A stretch of DNA of 64,000 bases from Pseudomonadota bacterium (lineage in GTDB: Bacteria; Pseudomonadota; Gammaproteobacteria; Steroidobacterales; Steroidobacteraceae), in NCBI GenBank assembly GCA_016705325.1, contig JADIYJ010000030.1, positions 5,001 to 69,000 of the forward strand. The letters run 5' to 3'. Shown piece after piece: positions 40,899 to 50,620 of the stretch. Made by a program: the position numbers and the translations under genes. Each line of letters opens with the position of its first letter. Within the stretch, counting starts at the first letter, position 1. Below the pieces are notes generated by a model. The model had not been told where the DNA came from, searched no databases, and saw only the letters and a program-made list of their open reading frames with translations.

Positions 40899-41158
40899 TG
40901 CAATTCTCCAGTTGGATGACGGATCGGGGGGACTCGTTGGGCGCAGGAGTCTAAAGGACAAAATGCGGCTTGCTAATAGACATCTGCCGTCGCTATCTGT
41001 GGTATCGCCGCGAGGCAAGCTGCGGGTGATACGGAGATATACGAGTACGAGTCTAAATCGCGACTGCATACTATCGGCACGACCCTGGATTCGGCCCGCT
41101 CCGGCGGGAACCCGACCCTTGGGGCCATGGAGTTCTCCAGAACAGTCAGGTGCCAGTG

Positions 41159-43442
41159 ATGAAATTCTCCAGCGCTCGTTCCCATGCGCGGTCGCGTCTG
41201 CCCCTGATCGCCATGCTGGCGCTCACGGCCTCGATGGGGATTGCGGGTTGCGAGAACGACGGCGGCGCCGGCCCGGCTGGACCGGGTGGCGGCGACACCG
41301 GACAGACGGGACCGACCGGCCCTACCGGACCGGCAGATGCTCCCATTTCGCAGGGTGGCGACGTCAGCAACGTGGGAACCGGTTCGACCCTGACGGCGCA
41401 GCAGATCGCCGACATCGGCACGCTGGTCGCGACGCTCGACAGCGCGGCTATTGCCGGCAATAAACCCGTCATCGAAATCACGGTCAAGACGGACAAGGGT
41501 GGTGCCGTGCTCGGCCTGGCAGCGACCACTTTGCGGCTGGGCGTGGCCAAACTCGTGCCGGCCGCGAACGGCTTCCCGTCGCGCTGGCAGAGCTACGTCA
41601 ACCGCAGCGCTGCGCCCAGCATCCCGACCCCGGTCCTGCCCAACGCGGTGCAGGCGAACACCGAGAGCGGTGTGGCCGCCGGTTGGCAGGAACTGGGAGC
41701 GGGCAAGTACCGCTATACCTCGGCGGTCGACCTGAGCACTGTCACGCTGCCAATTGCCGTGGCCTACGAGCCGAGCCTGACGCACCGCATCAGCGTTGCG
41801 ATTGACCTGACGGGCAGCGCGCGCGCACTCGCGCCGGACAATCCTTTCAAGGACTTCGTGCCGAGCGGCGGCGCCGTCTCGAGCAAGCTCATTGCGGCGA
41901 CCGAGAACTGCCAGGCCTGCCACGTCCGGTTCGGCGAACACGGCGGTTCACGCCGCAGCAACGAATACTGTGCGGTCTGCCACAACCCGGCCACGATTGA
42001 CCCCGATTCCGGCGAATCGGTCGACCTCGCCTACCTGGCGCACTCGATCCATCGCGGTGAGAACCGCAGCAATCCGTTCATCGTGTATGGCTTCAACGGC
42101 ACGCTGTTCGATGCGGGCGAAGTCACCTACCCGCAGCCGATCTCCTTCTGCGAGACCTGCCACGCCAAGTCCGCGTCGATGCCGCAGGGCGACGACTGGC
42201 AAACGAATCCCGGTGCGGCCGCCTGCGGTGGCTGCCATGACGCCGGCCTGAACAAGACCGGCCCCAGCGCCACGACGGGCCTCTACACGTACACCTACAC
42301 GCATTCCAGCACACCGCTGCTACCGCCGGATTTCACCCCCGCTGACGGCTCGTGCGCGGGCTGCCACCGGGCAGACGGTGCGGCCGGCGGCATTCTCGAC
42401 GCGCACAAGCGGGATGCGGACCGCAAGGCGATCGAGAATGGCAGCCTGTTCACCTACAAGGTCCTGAGCGTCGACAACGCCCTTGCTGGCCAGGCGCCGA
42501 AAGTGACCTTCCAGATCCTCGGCACGGACGGCCAGCCGATGAACGTGAAAGCGATCACCACGGGCCGGCTGCGCCTCGACTTTGCCTGGTCGACGGCCGA
42601 CATCCACAACGTTGCAGACGTCGCGGGGGATCTGTACCAGGCCGGTCGTGGCGAGGCCACGGTCATCGACCTGATCGCCAACATGGCCAGTGTCGTCGAC
42701 AACGGCAACGGCACCTTCAGCTACACGCTCGCCCAGGTGCTGCCAGCCGGCTTTGACGACGCAACCCTCGGCAAGGGCCTGATGGTCGTGCTCGAGGGCC
42801 GGCGCCAGATGCCGGACGGTTCCAACGCCTACCCGAACAGCGCCTATGCTTCGGCGGCGGCGCAGCCCGCGAAAAATCGTCGACCAGGCCAAGTGCGAGA
42901 CCTGCCACAAGCGCCTCGCGTTGCATGGCGGCAGTCGCGCAGGCGACCCGATCATCTGCACCGTTTGCCACAACTCCAGCGTCGGCGGCACGTTCGCTGC
43001 GGACAACTTCGGTCCGCTGGCCCTCGGTGCCTTCATCCACAACCTGCACGCGAGCAACGTGGCGCCGTTTGGTGCGGTCACCTACCCGCAGAGCCTCGCG
43101 CGCTGCACCGGCTGTCACGTGGACGGCAAGGCCAACATGGCCCGAACCACTGCACTGCCCATTACCGTCGACGCGGGGACAACCCTCACCAACGATGCAG
43201 CGGCGTTCGCGTGGAAGGACGACCTCGCCGACTCGGCGACGGCGGGTACCTGCAAGGGTTGCCACGCGTCGGCCTCGGCGGCGACCCACATGCGGTCGCA
43301 GGGCGGCAGCTTCGGCGTTGCCAAGGCGCTGGCGCCGTCCTCGGCCGTGGAAGGTTGTGCGTTCTGCCACGGCCCGGGCCGAACCTTTGACACCGAGAAG
43401 CTGCACTGCGACACGCTGCCTTACGGCCAGTGCACCCAGTGA
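41159..43442 (+). CDS. OmcA/MtrC-family decaheme c-type cytochrome lipoprotein, second copy (one frameshift)
   Basis: ATG at 41159. The lipobox is SMGIAGC (Cys31), followed by a short Gly-X-Y tract of about eight triplets with one interruption (residues 35-59). Ten heme sites: CQACH, CAVCH, CETCH, CGGCH, CAGCH, CETCH, CTVCH, CTGCH, CKGCH, CAFCH. OmcA/MtrC landmarks include LAYLAHSIHRGE, ITVKTDKGGAVLGL and IVDQAKCETCHKRLALHGGSR. A shift near 42870 (GCGCAGCCCGCG) splits it; the corrected length is about 760. It is the first gene of an apparent operon with the third decaheme gene, mtrA and mtrB. Confidence 0.88.
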
Positions 43443-43456
43443 CCGGAAGAATCACA

Positions 43457-45727
43457 ATGACACGACGTTCCATGACGCCTTTCACGACGCTCCTGTTCGC
43501 AGGCCTGGGTGCCTTCGCGATCGGGCTGGCCGGCTGCAGCGGCGACAACGGGCCGGATGACACGTCCACGCCGCCGGATCCGGTGTTCCCGCCGGGCCCG
43601 GGCACCGGCGCCGCCATTCCAATCACCTCGGCGACGAGCATCGTGGCCTCGATCACGCGCGTCACGATGCCGGACGATGGCAAGGCGGTGGTAGAGATCT
43701 ATCTGCGGGACGAGAACAACTTCTCCCTGCAGGGCCTGCCCGCCGCCAACATTCGCTTCGTGCTGGCGCGGCTGGAGCCGGCGGCCAACGGCGCCTCGAG
43801 CACCTGGCATGCGATTACCCGACGCACGGAGGCCTTTCCCGGCACGCCGGCGCCGACCCCGGCCGACCGGGTCACGGGCACCGGGCCGGCCAACCAGGCC
43901 TACACCGAGACCGCGACGGCAGGCACCTGGACCGACAAGCAGAACGGCGTCTATACCTACACCTTTGCCAAGAGCGTGAAAGGCGACGCCGGGATTCCGT
44001 ACGACGGTTCGCTGCCGCATCGTGTCGGTCTCGAGATCCGGCTGTCACCGGCGATCCCGTCCAACAACGCCGTGTACACGTTCACGCCGGCGACCAACCT
44101 CCCGGTCAATGAGTCGGGCCGCGAGATCGTCGACAACGACACCTGCAATGCCTGCCACGACAACCTGTCGTTCCACGGCGGCGCGCGCTTCGACCTGCAG
44201 TACTGCGCGATGTGCCACGAGTCGTATTCGTTCGACGCGCAGTCCGGCAACTCGATCGATCTCAAGGTGATGATCCACAAGATCCACTCGGGCGAGACGC
44301 TGCCGAGTGTCGAGGCCGGCGGTTTCTACGGCATCTTCGGCTTCGGCAACACGTTCACGGACTTCAGCGAAGTCGTGTACCCGCAGGACAAGCGCAACTG
44401 CACGACCTGCCACGAGGAGAACGACGCCGACACGCCGCAGGCCGGCAACTGGCGGTACACCGTCAACACGGCGACCTGCAGCGCCTGTCACGACAACGTC
44501 AATTTCGTCACGGGTGAGAACCACGGCGGCGTCGCCGCGACGGACGACACCTGCACCTCCTGCCACGGTCCGAATTCCGCCGTGGGCAACCTGCGAGTCT
44601 CCAATGCCCACGTGATCCCGGAGCAGGTGGCCGCGGCGAAGTTCAAGTACGAAGTCCTCAACGTCACCAGCACCGCGCCGGGCCAGAAGCCGGCGGTGAC
44701 CATCCGCGTCGTCGATCCGACCAATGGCAATACGCCATACGACATCAAGGCGGCCAACGGCCCGTTCCAGAATTCATCGGCCTCGCTGGCCGTCGAGGTC
44801 GCTTACTCGACTCAGCCCGACTTCACCAACACTGGAAGCCTGTCGGCCACGGCCACGACCGGCACGCCGGCCCAGCCGATTCGCATCGATTTCAAGGCAA
44901 ACGGCGTGGCCGACCCTGCATTCGCGGGCGGTTTCACCGCGACGGCGACCGTGGCGATTCCCGCGGACGCGAAGGGATCGGGTGAGGCGCTCGTCGAAGG
45001 CCGTCCGGCCGTTGACGTTAACGGCGACGGTACGCTCGAGCGCCTCGCCGTCACGTCGGTCGGCAAGGCGTTCTCGATCACCGACGCTACGCCTGTCGCG
45101 TACCGCAGGATCGTGGACATCGCCCGCTGCAACGACTGCCATCGGGAACTCACGCTGCACGGCGACAGCCGTACCGGCAACGCCGACCTCTGCGCGACCT
45201 GCCATAACCCGAACGCGACGGACATCAATCGCCGCGTCGCGGGGTCGAATTGCGAAGTGGTCACCGGGACGCTGGATGACCAGTCGATCGACCTGAAGTA
45301 CATGGTTCACGCGATCCACGCAGCCGATTACCAAGTCTGCGGTTACAACAACACCGGTTACGACTTCGGCGCCGTGGCATATCCCGGCAAGCTCAATAAC
45401 TGCGAAGGCTGCCATCTGCCCGATACTTACTACCCGCCGAGTTCCGCGACGGCCATTGCGACCACGATCGACGCCGGCCCTGACCGCTCGACTCCGGTCG
45501 GCGACGTCGCGATCACGCCCGCCAGCGCGGCCTGCTCCGCGTGCCACAGCGACGTCACGGCGAGGCAGCACATGGAATTGAACGGCGGCTCGTTCAGTGC
45601 GGTGAAGGACGCCAGCAGCGCGACGCCCGCTGCACCGGCTGAGGCCTGTGTCAACTGTCACGGCCCCGGTAAGTCGGTCGACGTGAAGGTCACGCACGGC
45701 GTCGGCCAGTTCCAGAACAGCAACTGA
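43457..45727 (+). CDS. OmcA/MtrC-family decaheme c-type cytochrome lipoprotein, third copy
   Basis: 756 residues from ATG 43457, intact. The lipobox is AIGLAGC. The linker after it is Pro/Asp/Thr-rich (DDTSTPPDPVFPPGPG) rather than collagen-like. Ten heme sites: CNACH, CAMCH, CTTCH, CSACH, CTSCH, CNDCH, CATCH, CEGCH, CSACH, CVNCH. Two pentaheme halves are separated by beta domains, as in MtrC. VMIHKIHSGE and YMVHAIHAAD are the conserved His segments. It starts 14 nt after the second copy. It is probably an outer-surface terminal reductase that docks on MtrAB. Confidence 0.92.
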   Translation: MTRRSMTPFTTLLFAGLGAFAIGLAGCSGDNGPDDTSTPPDPVFPPGPGTGAAIPITSATSIVASITRVTMPDDGKAVVEIYLRDENNFSLQGLPAANIRFVLARLEPAANGASSTWHAITRRTEAFPGTPAPTPADRVTGTGPANQAYTETATAGTWTDKQNGVYTYTFAKSVKGDAGIPYDGSLPHRVGLEIRLSPAIPSNNAVYTFTPATNLPVNESGREIVDNDTCNACHDNLSFHGGARFDLQYCAMCHESYSFDAQSGNSIDLKVMIHKIHSGETLPSVEAGGFYGIFGFGNTFTDFSEVVYPQDKRNCTTCHEENDADTPQAGNWRYTVNTATCSACHDNVNFVTGENHGGVAATDDTCTSCHGPNSAVGNLRVSNAHVIPEQVAAAKFKYEVLNVTSTAPGQKPAVTIRVVDPTNGNTPYDIKAANGPFQNSSASLAVEVAYSTQPDFTNTGSLSATATTGTPAQPIRIDFKANGVADPAFAGGFTATATVAIPADAKGSGEALVEGRPAVDVNGDGTLERLAVTSVGKAFSITDATPVAYRRIVDIARCNDCHRELTLHGDSRTGNADLCATCHNPNATDINRRVAGSNCEVVTGTLDDQSIDLKYMVHAIHAADYQVCGYNNTGYDFGAVAYPGKLNNCEGCHLPDTYYPPSSATAIATTIDAGPDRSTPVGDVAITPASAACSACHSDVTARQHMELNGGSFSAVKDASSATPAAPAEACVNCHGPGKSVDVKVTHGVGQFQNSN

Positions 45728-45759
45728 CGCGCAACCCCAATACAGACGGACGCACCGAC

Positions 45760-46713
45760 ATGAAGTTACCGCAAGCGTTGCCGCGAGGACTGCTGCTCAT
45801 TGGCCTGGGCCTGGGACCCATGCTCGCGTTCGCCGGGGTGCCGGAGAAGGCGCCGAACGCCGGCGCGCCATACAGCGCGAAGGGTGCCGACACCTGCCTG
45901 AGCTGCCACGATGACCCGGAAGTGGTGGACGTCTTCCACACTGCGCACGCGCAGCCAAATGACGCGCGCACGCCGTTCGGCAAGGGCGGCTTGCAGTGCG
46001 AGGCCTGCCACGGTCCCGGCGGCAATCACGCGAAGCGCGTCAAGAAGGGCGAGTCGCGCCCGTCGATGATCAAGTTTGGCCGCACCGCCGCTACGCCCGT
46101 CGGCGTGCAGAACGCGATGTGCCTGGGTTGTCACGAACAGACGGCGGTGGCGAACTGGCACATGGGTCCGCACGACGTGAACAACGTCTCGTGCGCCGCA
46201 TGTCACGACAGCCACAAGGCGAAGGACGCCGTGCTGGCCAGGGCCACGCAGCCCGACGTCTGCTATACCTGCCACGTCGCCGAGCGCAGCCAGTTCCAGA
46301 AGGTCTATGCGCATCCGGTGCGCCAGGGCAAGCTCGCCTGCAGCGACTGTCATGCTCCGCACGGCACGGTGGCGCAGAAGCAGCTGGTGCGCGCGACGGT
46401 AAACGACACCTGCTACGAATGTCATGCCGAGAAGCGCGGCCCGCTGCTGTGGGAACACCAGCCGGTCACCGAGGACTGCTCGACCTGCCACGCGCCGCAC
46501 GGCTCGAGCAACCCCGGCATGGTCAAGCAGCGCGGCCCGCTGCTCTGTCAGTCGTGCCATTCGCAGCAGGGACACCCGAGCTTCGGTTACGGGCCTTCCG
46601 GCCTGCCCGGCAACGCTGCGCCGGCCACGGCGCTCGCGCTCGGAAACTGCATGAACTGCCACTCGCAAGTGCACGGATCGAACCACCCCTCGGGTTCGTC
46701 GCTGACACGGTGA
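45760..46713 (+). CDS. mtrA: Periplasmic decaheme cytochrome MtrA (DmsE family)
   Basis: 317 residues with a Sec signal (GLLLIGLGLGPMLAFA). Ten evenly spaced heme sites: CLSCH, CEACH, CLGCH, CAACH, CYTCH, CSDCH, CYECH, CSTCH, CQSCH, CMNCH. HGPGGNHAKR and the CSDCHAPHGT/CSTCHAPHGSSNPG repeats are typical of MtrA/DmsE/PioA. It forms the heme wire that threads the MtrB barrel. It lies 32 nt after the third decaheme gene and 5 nt before mtrB. Confidence 0.93.
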   Translation: MKLPQALPRGLLLIGLGLGPMLAFAGVPEKAPNAGAPYSAKGADTCLSCHDDPEVVDVFHTAHAQPNDARTPFGKGGLQCEACHGPGGNHAKRVKKGESRPSMIKFGRTAATPVGVQNAMCLGCHEQTAVANWHMGPHDVNNVSCAACHDSHKAKDAVLARATQPDVCYTCHVAERSQFQKVYAHPVRQGKLACSDCHAPHGTVAQKQLVRATVNDTCYECHAEKRGPLLWEHQPVTEDCSTCHAPHGSSNPGMVKQRGPLLCQSCHSQQGHPSFGYGPSGLPGNAAPATALALGNCMNCHSQVHGSNHPSGSSLTR

Positions 46714-46718
46714 CCGCC

Positions 46719-48854
46719 ATGAAACAACGCAGCCATCAACTTTCGATCGCGGTTGCCACCGTCCTGCTGGCGGCGGGCTCGGGCGTGCAGGCCGAAGAAT
46801 CGGCGGCATCTGACACCTCGGCCTGGGCCTGCAAGAAATGCACGTTCGCGCAGGGCTATACGTCAGACGCCGAGATCGGCGCCGGCTGGCTCGACGAGTC
46901 GAGCGCAAAGTTCGGCGACTACACCGGCCTCGATGAAGACGGCGCGTACGTCGTGGCGAACGCCGAAGGCGGCGTCGTGCTCGAGTCCGGGTATCACCTC
47001 GATTACGAGCTGCTCGACCTCGGCCTCGATTCGCGCGCGGCTTCGATCGCGGGCGGCAAGCAGGGCGCCTACGAGTTCGGGTTGTCGTACGACCGCATCC
47101 CGCGCCGCCTCTCGGATACGGGCGAGACGATTTTCTCCGGCGGCGACGCCCTGTCGCTGCCCGGCGGCTGGGTGCGCGCCGGCAGCACGACGGGCATGAC
47201 GGCGCTCGGCACGAGCCTGCGTCCCGTGGACGTCGGCTACGATCGCGACCGCTACGGCGCGAACGGCCGCTTCTTCCTCGGCGACCAATGGACGTTCGGG
47301 CTCGACTACAAGCGCGACGAGCGCAGCGGCACGCGCCCGCGCTACGGCTCGTTCGGCAGCGTCTCGACCGAGATGCTGCGGCCGATCGACGACACCACCG
47401 ATCGCATCAATGCCGATGTGCGCTACCAGGGCAAGCACTGGTTCGCGCAGCTCGGCTACTTCGCCTCGATCTACGACACCAAGGCCGCCGGCTTCCAGTT
47501 CGAGAATCCGTTTAATGCCGCAGTCGCAGGGGGCGACGCGGGGCGGATGTCGCTCGAGCCCGACAACCTCTACAACGAGGTGGCGGTGTCGTTCGGCTGG
47601 TTCGGCCTGCCCTGGAACATGGCCGTCACCGTGTCGGCCGCCATGGGGCAAGGCTCGCAGGAAACAGGTTTCAACCCGTACACGATCAATCCGAACGTCG
47701 CGGTCGACGCGCTGCCGTTTGGCGACCTCGACGGCGACATCAGTGTGACGCGCGCGGACCTCGCGGTCAGCGCCCGCCCGCTGGACCGGCTGCGCCTGCG
47801 CGGATCGGCAGCCTACGACGAGCGTGACAACGACAGTCGTCAGGGCACGTTCACCTCGATCGTGCACACGGACCTGTTCCCGATCGTGGACGACCGCGTG
47901 AATGCGGTTTACGGCCATGAGCGCACGCGCCTGAACGGCTCGGCGGACTTCGACGTGTACGACGACCTCGCGATCGGCGTCGGCGGCGAGTGGCGCAATA
48001 CCGACCGCACGGGCTCGGCGCTCGAGGTGTCGGGCGAGGAAGTGCTCGACGGCTGGGGCCGCGTGCAGTTCCGCCCGAGCGGATACCTCGGCATCGTCGC
48101 GAAAGGCGGTGTCGAGGAGCGCGATCCGGACCGGTACGACGTGAACGTCGCGGCCGGTTTCGGCCAGAACCCGCTCATGCGCAAGTTCAACCAGGCGTAT
48201 CGCTACCGTTCCTACGGCGAGTTGCTCACGAACGTCGCGGTCGGATCGCTGCCGCTGTCGCTCGGCGCCAGCGTGTTTTACGGCGACGACAGTTACCTGC
48301 AGTCGGACCTGGGCCTGGACTCGGGGCTCGATCGCCGTTATGGCGTCGACCTGAACTGGACGGTCAACGAGAAGATCGCGGCCTACGCGACGCTCGGGCG
48401 CGAAAAAATCGATTCGCGCACGAGGGGCAGCAGCACCTTCACCACGGCCGACTGGATGGGGCACGTGCAGGACGACTTCGAGACGTACGGCGCGGGCGTC
48501 AACGCGCAGTTCACGGACAAGATCGGCGTCAACCTCGATTACTCGTACGGCGCGGGCAATTCGCGCACCCGCATCACCGGTGCCGGCGCCGGCATCTTCC
48601 CGGTCGTAAAGAGTGAACTCAGCTCGTTCAAGGCCGCGGTGACCTACGGGTTCAGCGAGCGCGCCGATCTGAGGCTCACGTGGTGGTATGAAACGCTCGA
48701 GACGAGCGACTGGTCGTACGAGGCGCAGCCGGCAGCCATGCCGACGGTACTGGGCCTGGGCGTCGATCCCTACAACTACGACGTCAACTACGTGACGCTG
48801 TCGATGAGTTACCGGTTCGGCGGTCCCAAGGCGGCTGAGGCGGCAGCGGAATGA
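46719..48854 (+). CDS. mtrB: Outer-membrane beta-barrel MtrB/PioB family
   Basis: 711 residues: signal peptide (VATVLLAAGSGVQA), then the CKKC motif (about residues 31-34) characteristic of MtrB. Many amphipathic strands follow, ending SMSYRFGGPKAAEAAAE. The barrel sheathes MtrA so that electrons can cross the outer membrane to the surface cytochromes. It is the last gene of the conduit operon. The long GxxxxxFGL/DYKRDE/YDERDND strand-turn patterns support a barrel. Confidence 0.92.
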   Translation: MKQRSHQLSIAVATVLLAAGSGVQAEESAASDTSAWACKKCTFAQGYTSDAEIGAGWLDESSAKFGDYTGLDEDGAYVVANAEGGVVLESGYHLDYELLDLGLDSRAASIAGGKQGAYEFGLSYDRIPRRLSDTGETIFSGGDALSLPGGWVRAGSTTGMTALGTSLRPVDVGYDRDRYGANGRFFLGDQWTFGLDYKRDERSGTRPRYGSFGSVSTEMLRPIDDTTDRINADVRYQGKHWFAQLGYFASIYDTKAAGFQFENPFNAAVAGGDAGRMSLEPDNLYNEVAVSFGWFGLPWNMAVTVSAAMGQGSQETGFNPYTINPNVAVDALPFGDLDGDISVTRADLAVSARPLDRLRLRGSAAYDERDNDSRQGTFTSIVHTDLFPIVDDRVNAVYGHERTRLNGSADFDVYDDLAIGVGGEWRNTDRTGSALEVSGEEVLDGWGRVQFRPSGYLGIVAKGGVEERDPDRYDVNVAAGFGQNPLMRKFNQAYRYRSYGELLTNVAVGSLPLSLGASVFYGDDSYLQSDLGLDSGLDRRYGVDLNWTVNEKIAAYATLGREKIDSRTRGSSTFTTADWMGHVQDDFETYGAGVNAQFTDKIGVNLDYSYGAGNSRTRITGAGAGIFPVVKSELSSFKAAVTYGFSERADLRLTWWYETLETSDWSYEAQPAAMPTVLGLGVDPYNYDVNYVTLSMSYRFGGPKAAEAAAE

Positions 48855-48953
48855 TGCAAGGCCGCCGCTCCCGCGCCGGGGCGGCAAGCCGATTCGACCA
48901 CTCGCGCCGAAGACGAGCTGCAGTGAGCCGCTTCCGCGGCGGGTATCCCTCGG

Positions 48954-49925
48954 TCAGTGCGAGAAAATGGCAGCGACGAACAGCAGGATCGAACCCACGG
49001 CCTGCAGGCCAATGGTCATTTCGATGCTCCTGGTCAGCACGGGGCGCGTGACCTGCTCGCCGATGCCCGCGGCCGCCTTGAAGCCTCCTGCCAGGATGGC
49101 GGCTGCTCCGACCGCGGTCCACCACGGCAGCGAGCTCATTGCGACCAGCGTGACGATCGAGGCGAACGCGGCGACGTGCAGCAGCCGGTAGCCGAGGCGC
49201 GCGCGGTCGAGCCCGAGGCGCACCACAAGCGTCAACTTGCCGTTCGCCGCGTCGGCCTTGCGATCCGGCACTTCGTTGATCCACAGGATCAGCATCACCC
49301 AGATGCCGACCGGAATCGCGATCAGCAGGCTGCCCAGGTCGAACACTCCGCTCTGCAGCCAGGCGGCGCCGCAGACGGGCAGCACGCCGAACGCGATCAT
49401 CAGGAAGAACTCCCCGACGCCCTTGCCGCTCAGCTGCACTGCGGGCGCGGAATACAGCCAGGCGATGGCGATGCCCGCCAGCCCGAGCGCGATGACGATC
49501 GGGCCTTTCAGCAGCGCCAGGAGGAGGCCGAGCAAGGACGCCATGCCGATCAGGATCCAGCCCCAGCGGTGCATCTCCTGGACGGACATGATGCCGTTGG
49601 TGATGAACCGCGAGCCGCCCGTGTAGGGATGGATGTATTCGACGTTGTCGCGGTCCGTGCCGGTGATGTCGTCGCCGACGTCGTTGATGACGTTACTGGC
49701 GCAATGAACGAGGGCGGTGGCCAGCAGGGCGATGAAGGCGACGCCCAGTTCGAGTCCGCCGGCGACCGTGGCGCCCCAGGCTGTGCCGACCAGCACGGGC
49801 AGGACGGAGGCCGTCAGGAACTTGGGCCGCGTGGCCAGGAAATGCCGGCGTGCCTTGCGACCGAAGCCGTCGCCTGCCAGGTCCTCGTAACGAGGTTCGA
49901 GCGGTGAAACGGCGTCCTTGATCAT
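48954..49925 (-). CDS. menA: UbiA-family prenyltransferase, MenA-like
   Basis: 323 residues from the ATG at 49925 (MIKDAV); an earlier in-frame ATG at 49973 also exists. Eight to nine membrane segments are seen. The first Asp-rich motif is NVINDVGDDITGTDRDN, and the second is NEVPDRKADAANGK. IHPYTGGSRFI resembles MenA (dihydroxynaphthoate polyprenyltransferase). It would make menaquinone, the low-potential quinone that feeds NapC/CbcL-type cytochromes. It is convergent with mtrB. UbiA-family members have several substrates, so the exact one is not certain. Confidence 0.65.
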   Translation of the reverse strand: MIKDAVSPLEPRYEDLAGDGFGRKARRHFLATRPKFLTASVLPVLVGTAWGATVAGGLELGVAFIALLATALVHCASNVINDVGDDITGTDRDNVEYIHPYTGGSRFITNGIMSVQEMHRWGWILIGMASLLGLLLALLKGPIVIALGLAGIAIAWLYSAPAVQLSGKGVGEFFLMIAFGVLPVCGAAWLQSGVFDLGSLLIAIPVGIWVMLILWINEVPDRKADAANGKLTLVVRLGLDRARLGYRLLHVAAFASIVTLVAMSSLPWWTAVGAAAILAGGFKAAAGIGEQVTRPVLTRSIEMTIGLQAVGSILLFVAAIFSH

Positions 49926-50002
49926 GCGTGTCCTCCCGGGGTCAGGCCGCAAGCTAGCGACCCGCTGCCCCACAGGTCAAGCCCGGTAACGTACGGGCCG
50001 GG

Positions 50003-50620
50003 TCAGCGCCCGCGCGCGGCGTTGCGGACGCGGACCGCTTCCTCCTGGTCCACGGCGTCGAGTTGTTCCTCGATGAACCTCAGGGAATGGTCGATTTCCG
50101 GCAGCAGCACGTTTTCCAGCGCACGTGCGCGCCGCTCCGTCCGGCGGTACTCGTCGATCAGCCGGCGCAGGTTCGCGGCCCGGGCCGCTTGTGCGACGAG
50201 TTCGCCTGTCAGCTGGCGAAAGGCGTCGGCGCAGCGCTTGAGTTCCGGGGTGCTGCGGACCGGGGGGGAGGCAGGTACGCAGGGCGCCGCGTCGAGCGAG
50301 GCCTCGGCCAGGCGCAGGCCGAGGAAGCTGCGCTCGGCCTGTCGCAGCAGCACGGTGTCGAGCGGACACGGGGGTTCGACCGTAAGGTCCTCGAAGCCGT
50401 GGACTTCGACCGCGCCTGCCAGGGCCTCGCGGGCTTCGAGCCAGAGCCGGTCGAGCGCGGTCTGCGCGACTTCATGCGCCCGCAGGTCGCGCAGGATCTC
50501 GGTCGCGAGCATTACGCGCTTCTCGTCGAGCAGTTCGTACCCTTCCTGCACCAGCCGGCGCTCGTCGCGCAGCTCGAGCAGCGCCACCCGCGTTGCCGCA
50601 ACTTCGCCGATGTCAGGCAT
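50003..50620 (-). CDS. atpD: V/A-type ATPase subunit D
   Basis: 205 residues, strongly helical. RVALLELRDERRLVQEGYELLDEKRVMLATEIL at the start and ANLRRLIDEYRRTERRARALENVLLPEIDHSLRFIEEQLDAVDQEEAVRVRNAA near the end are the two long helices of the central rotor stalk. It overlaps the end of atpB by 8 nt and is the last gene of the operon. The tail is shorter than in many homologues. Confidence 0.92.
   Translation of the reverse strand: MPDIGEVAATRVALLELRDERRLVQEGYELLDEKRVMLATEILRDLRAHEVAQTALDRLWLEAREALAGAVEVHGFEDLTVEPPCPLDTVLLRQAERSFLGLRLAEASLDAAPCVPASPPVRSTPELKRCADAFRQLTGELVAQAARAANLRRLIDEYRRTERRARALENVLLPEIDHSLRFIEEQLDAVDQEEAVRVRNAARGR

Noticed and set aside
46863..48887. 674-codon minus-strand open frame opposite mtrB
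   Set aside because: Antisense to an intact MtrB barrel with signal peptide and CXXC motif.
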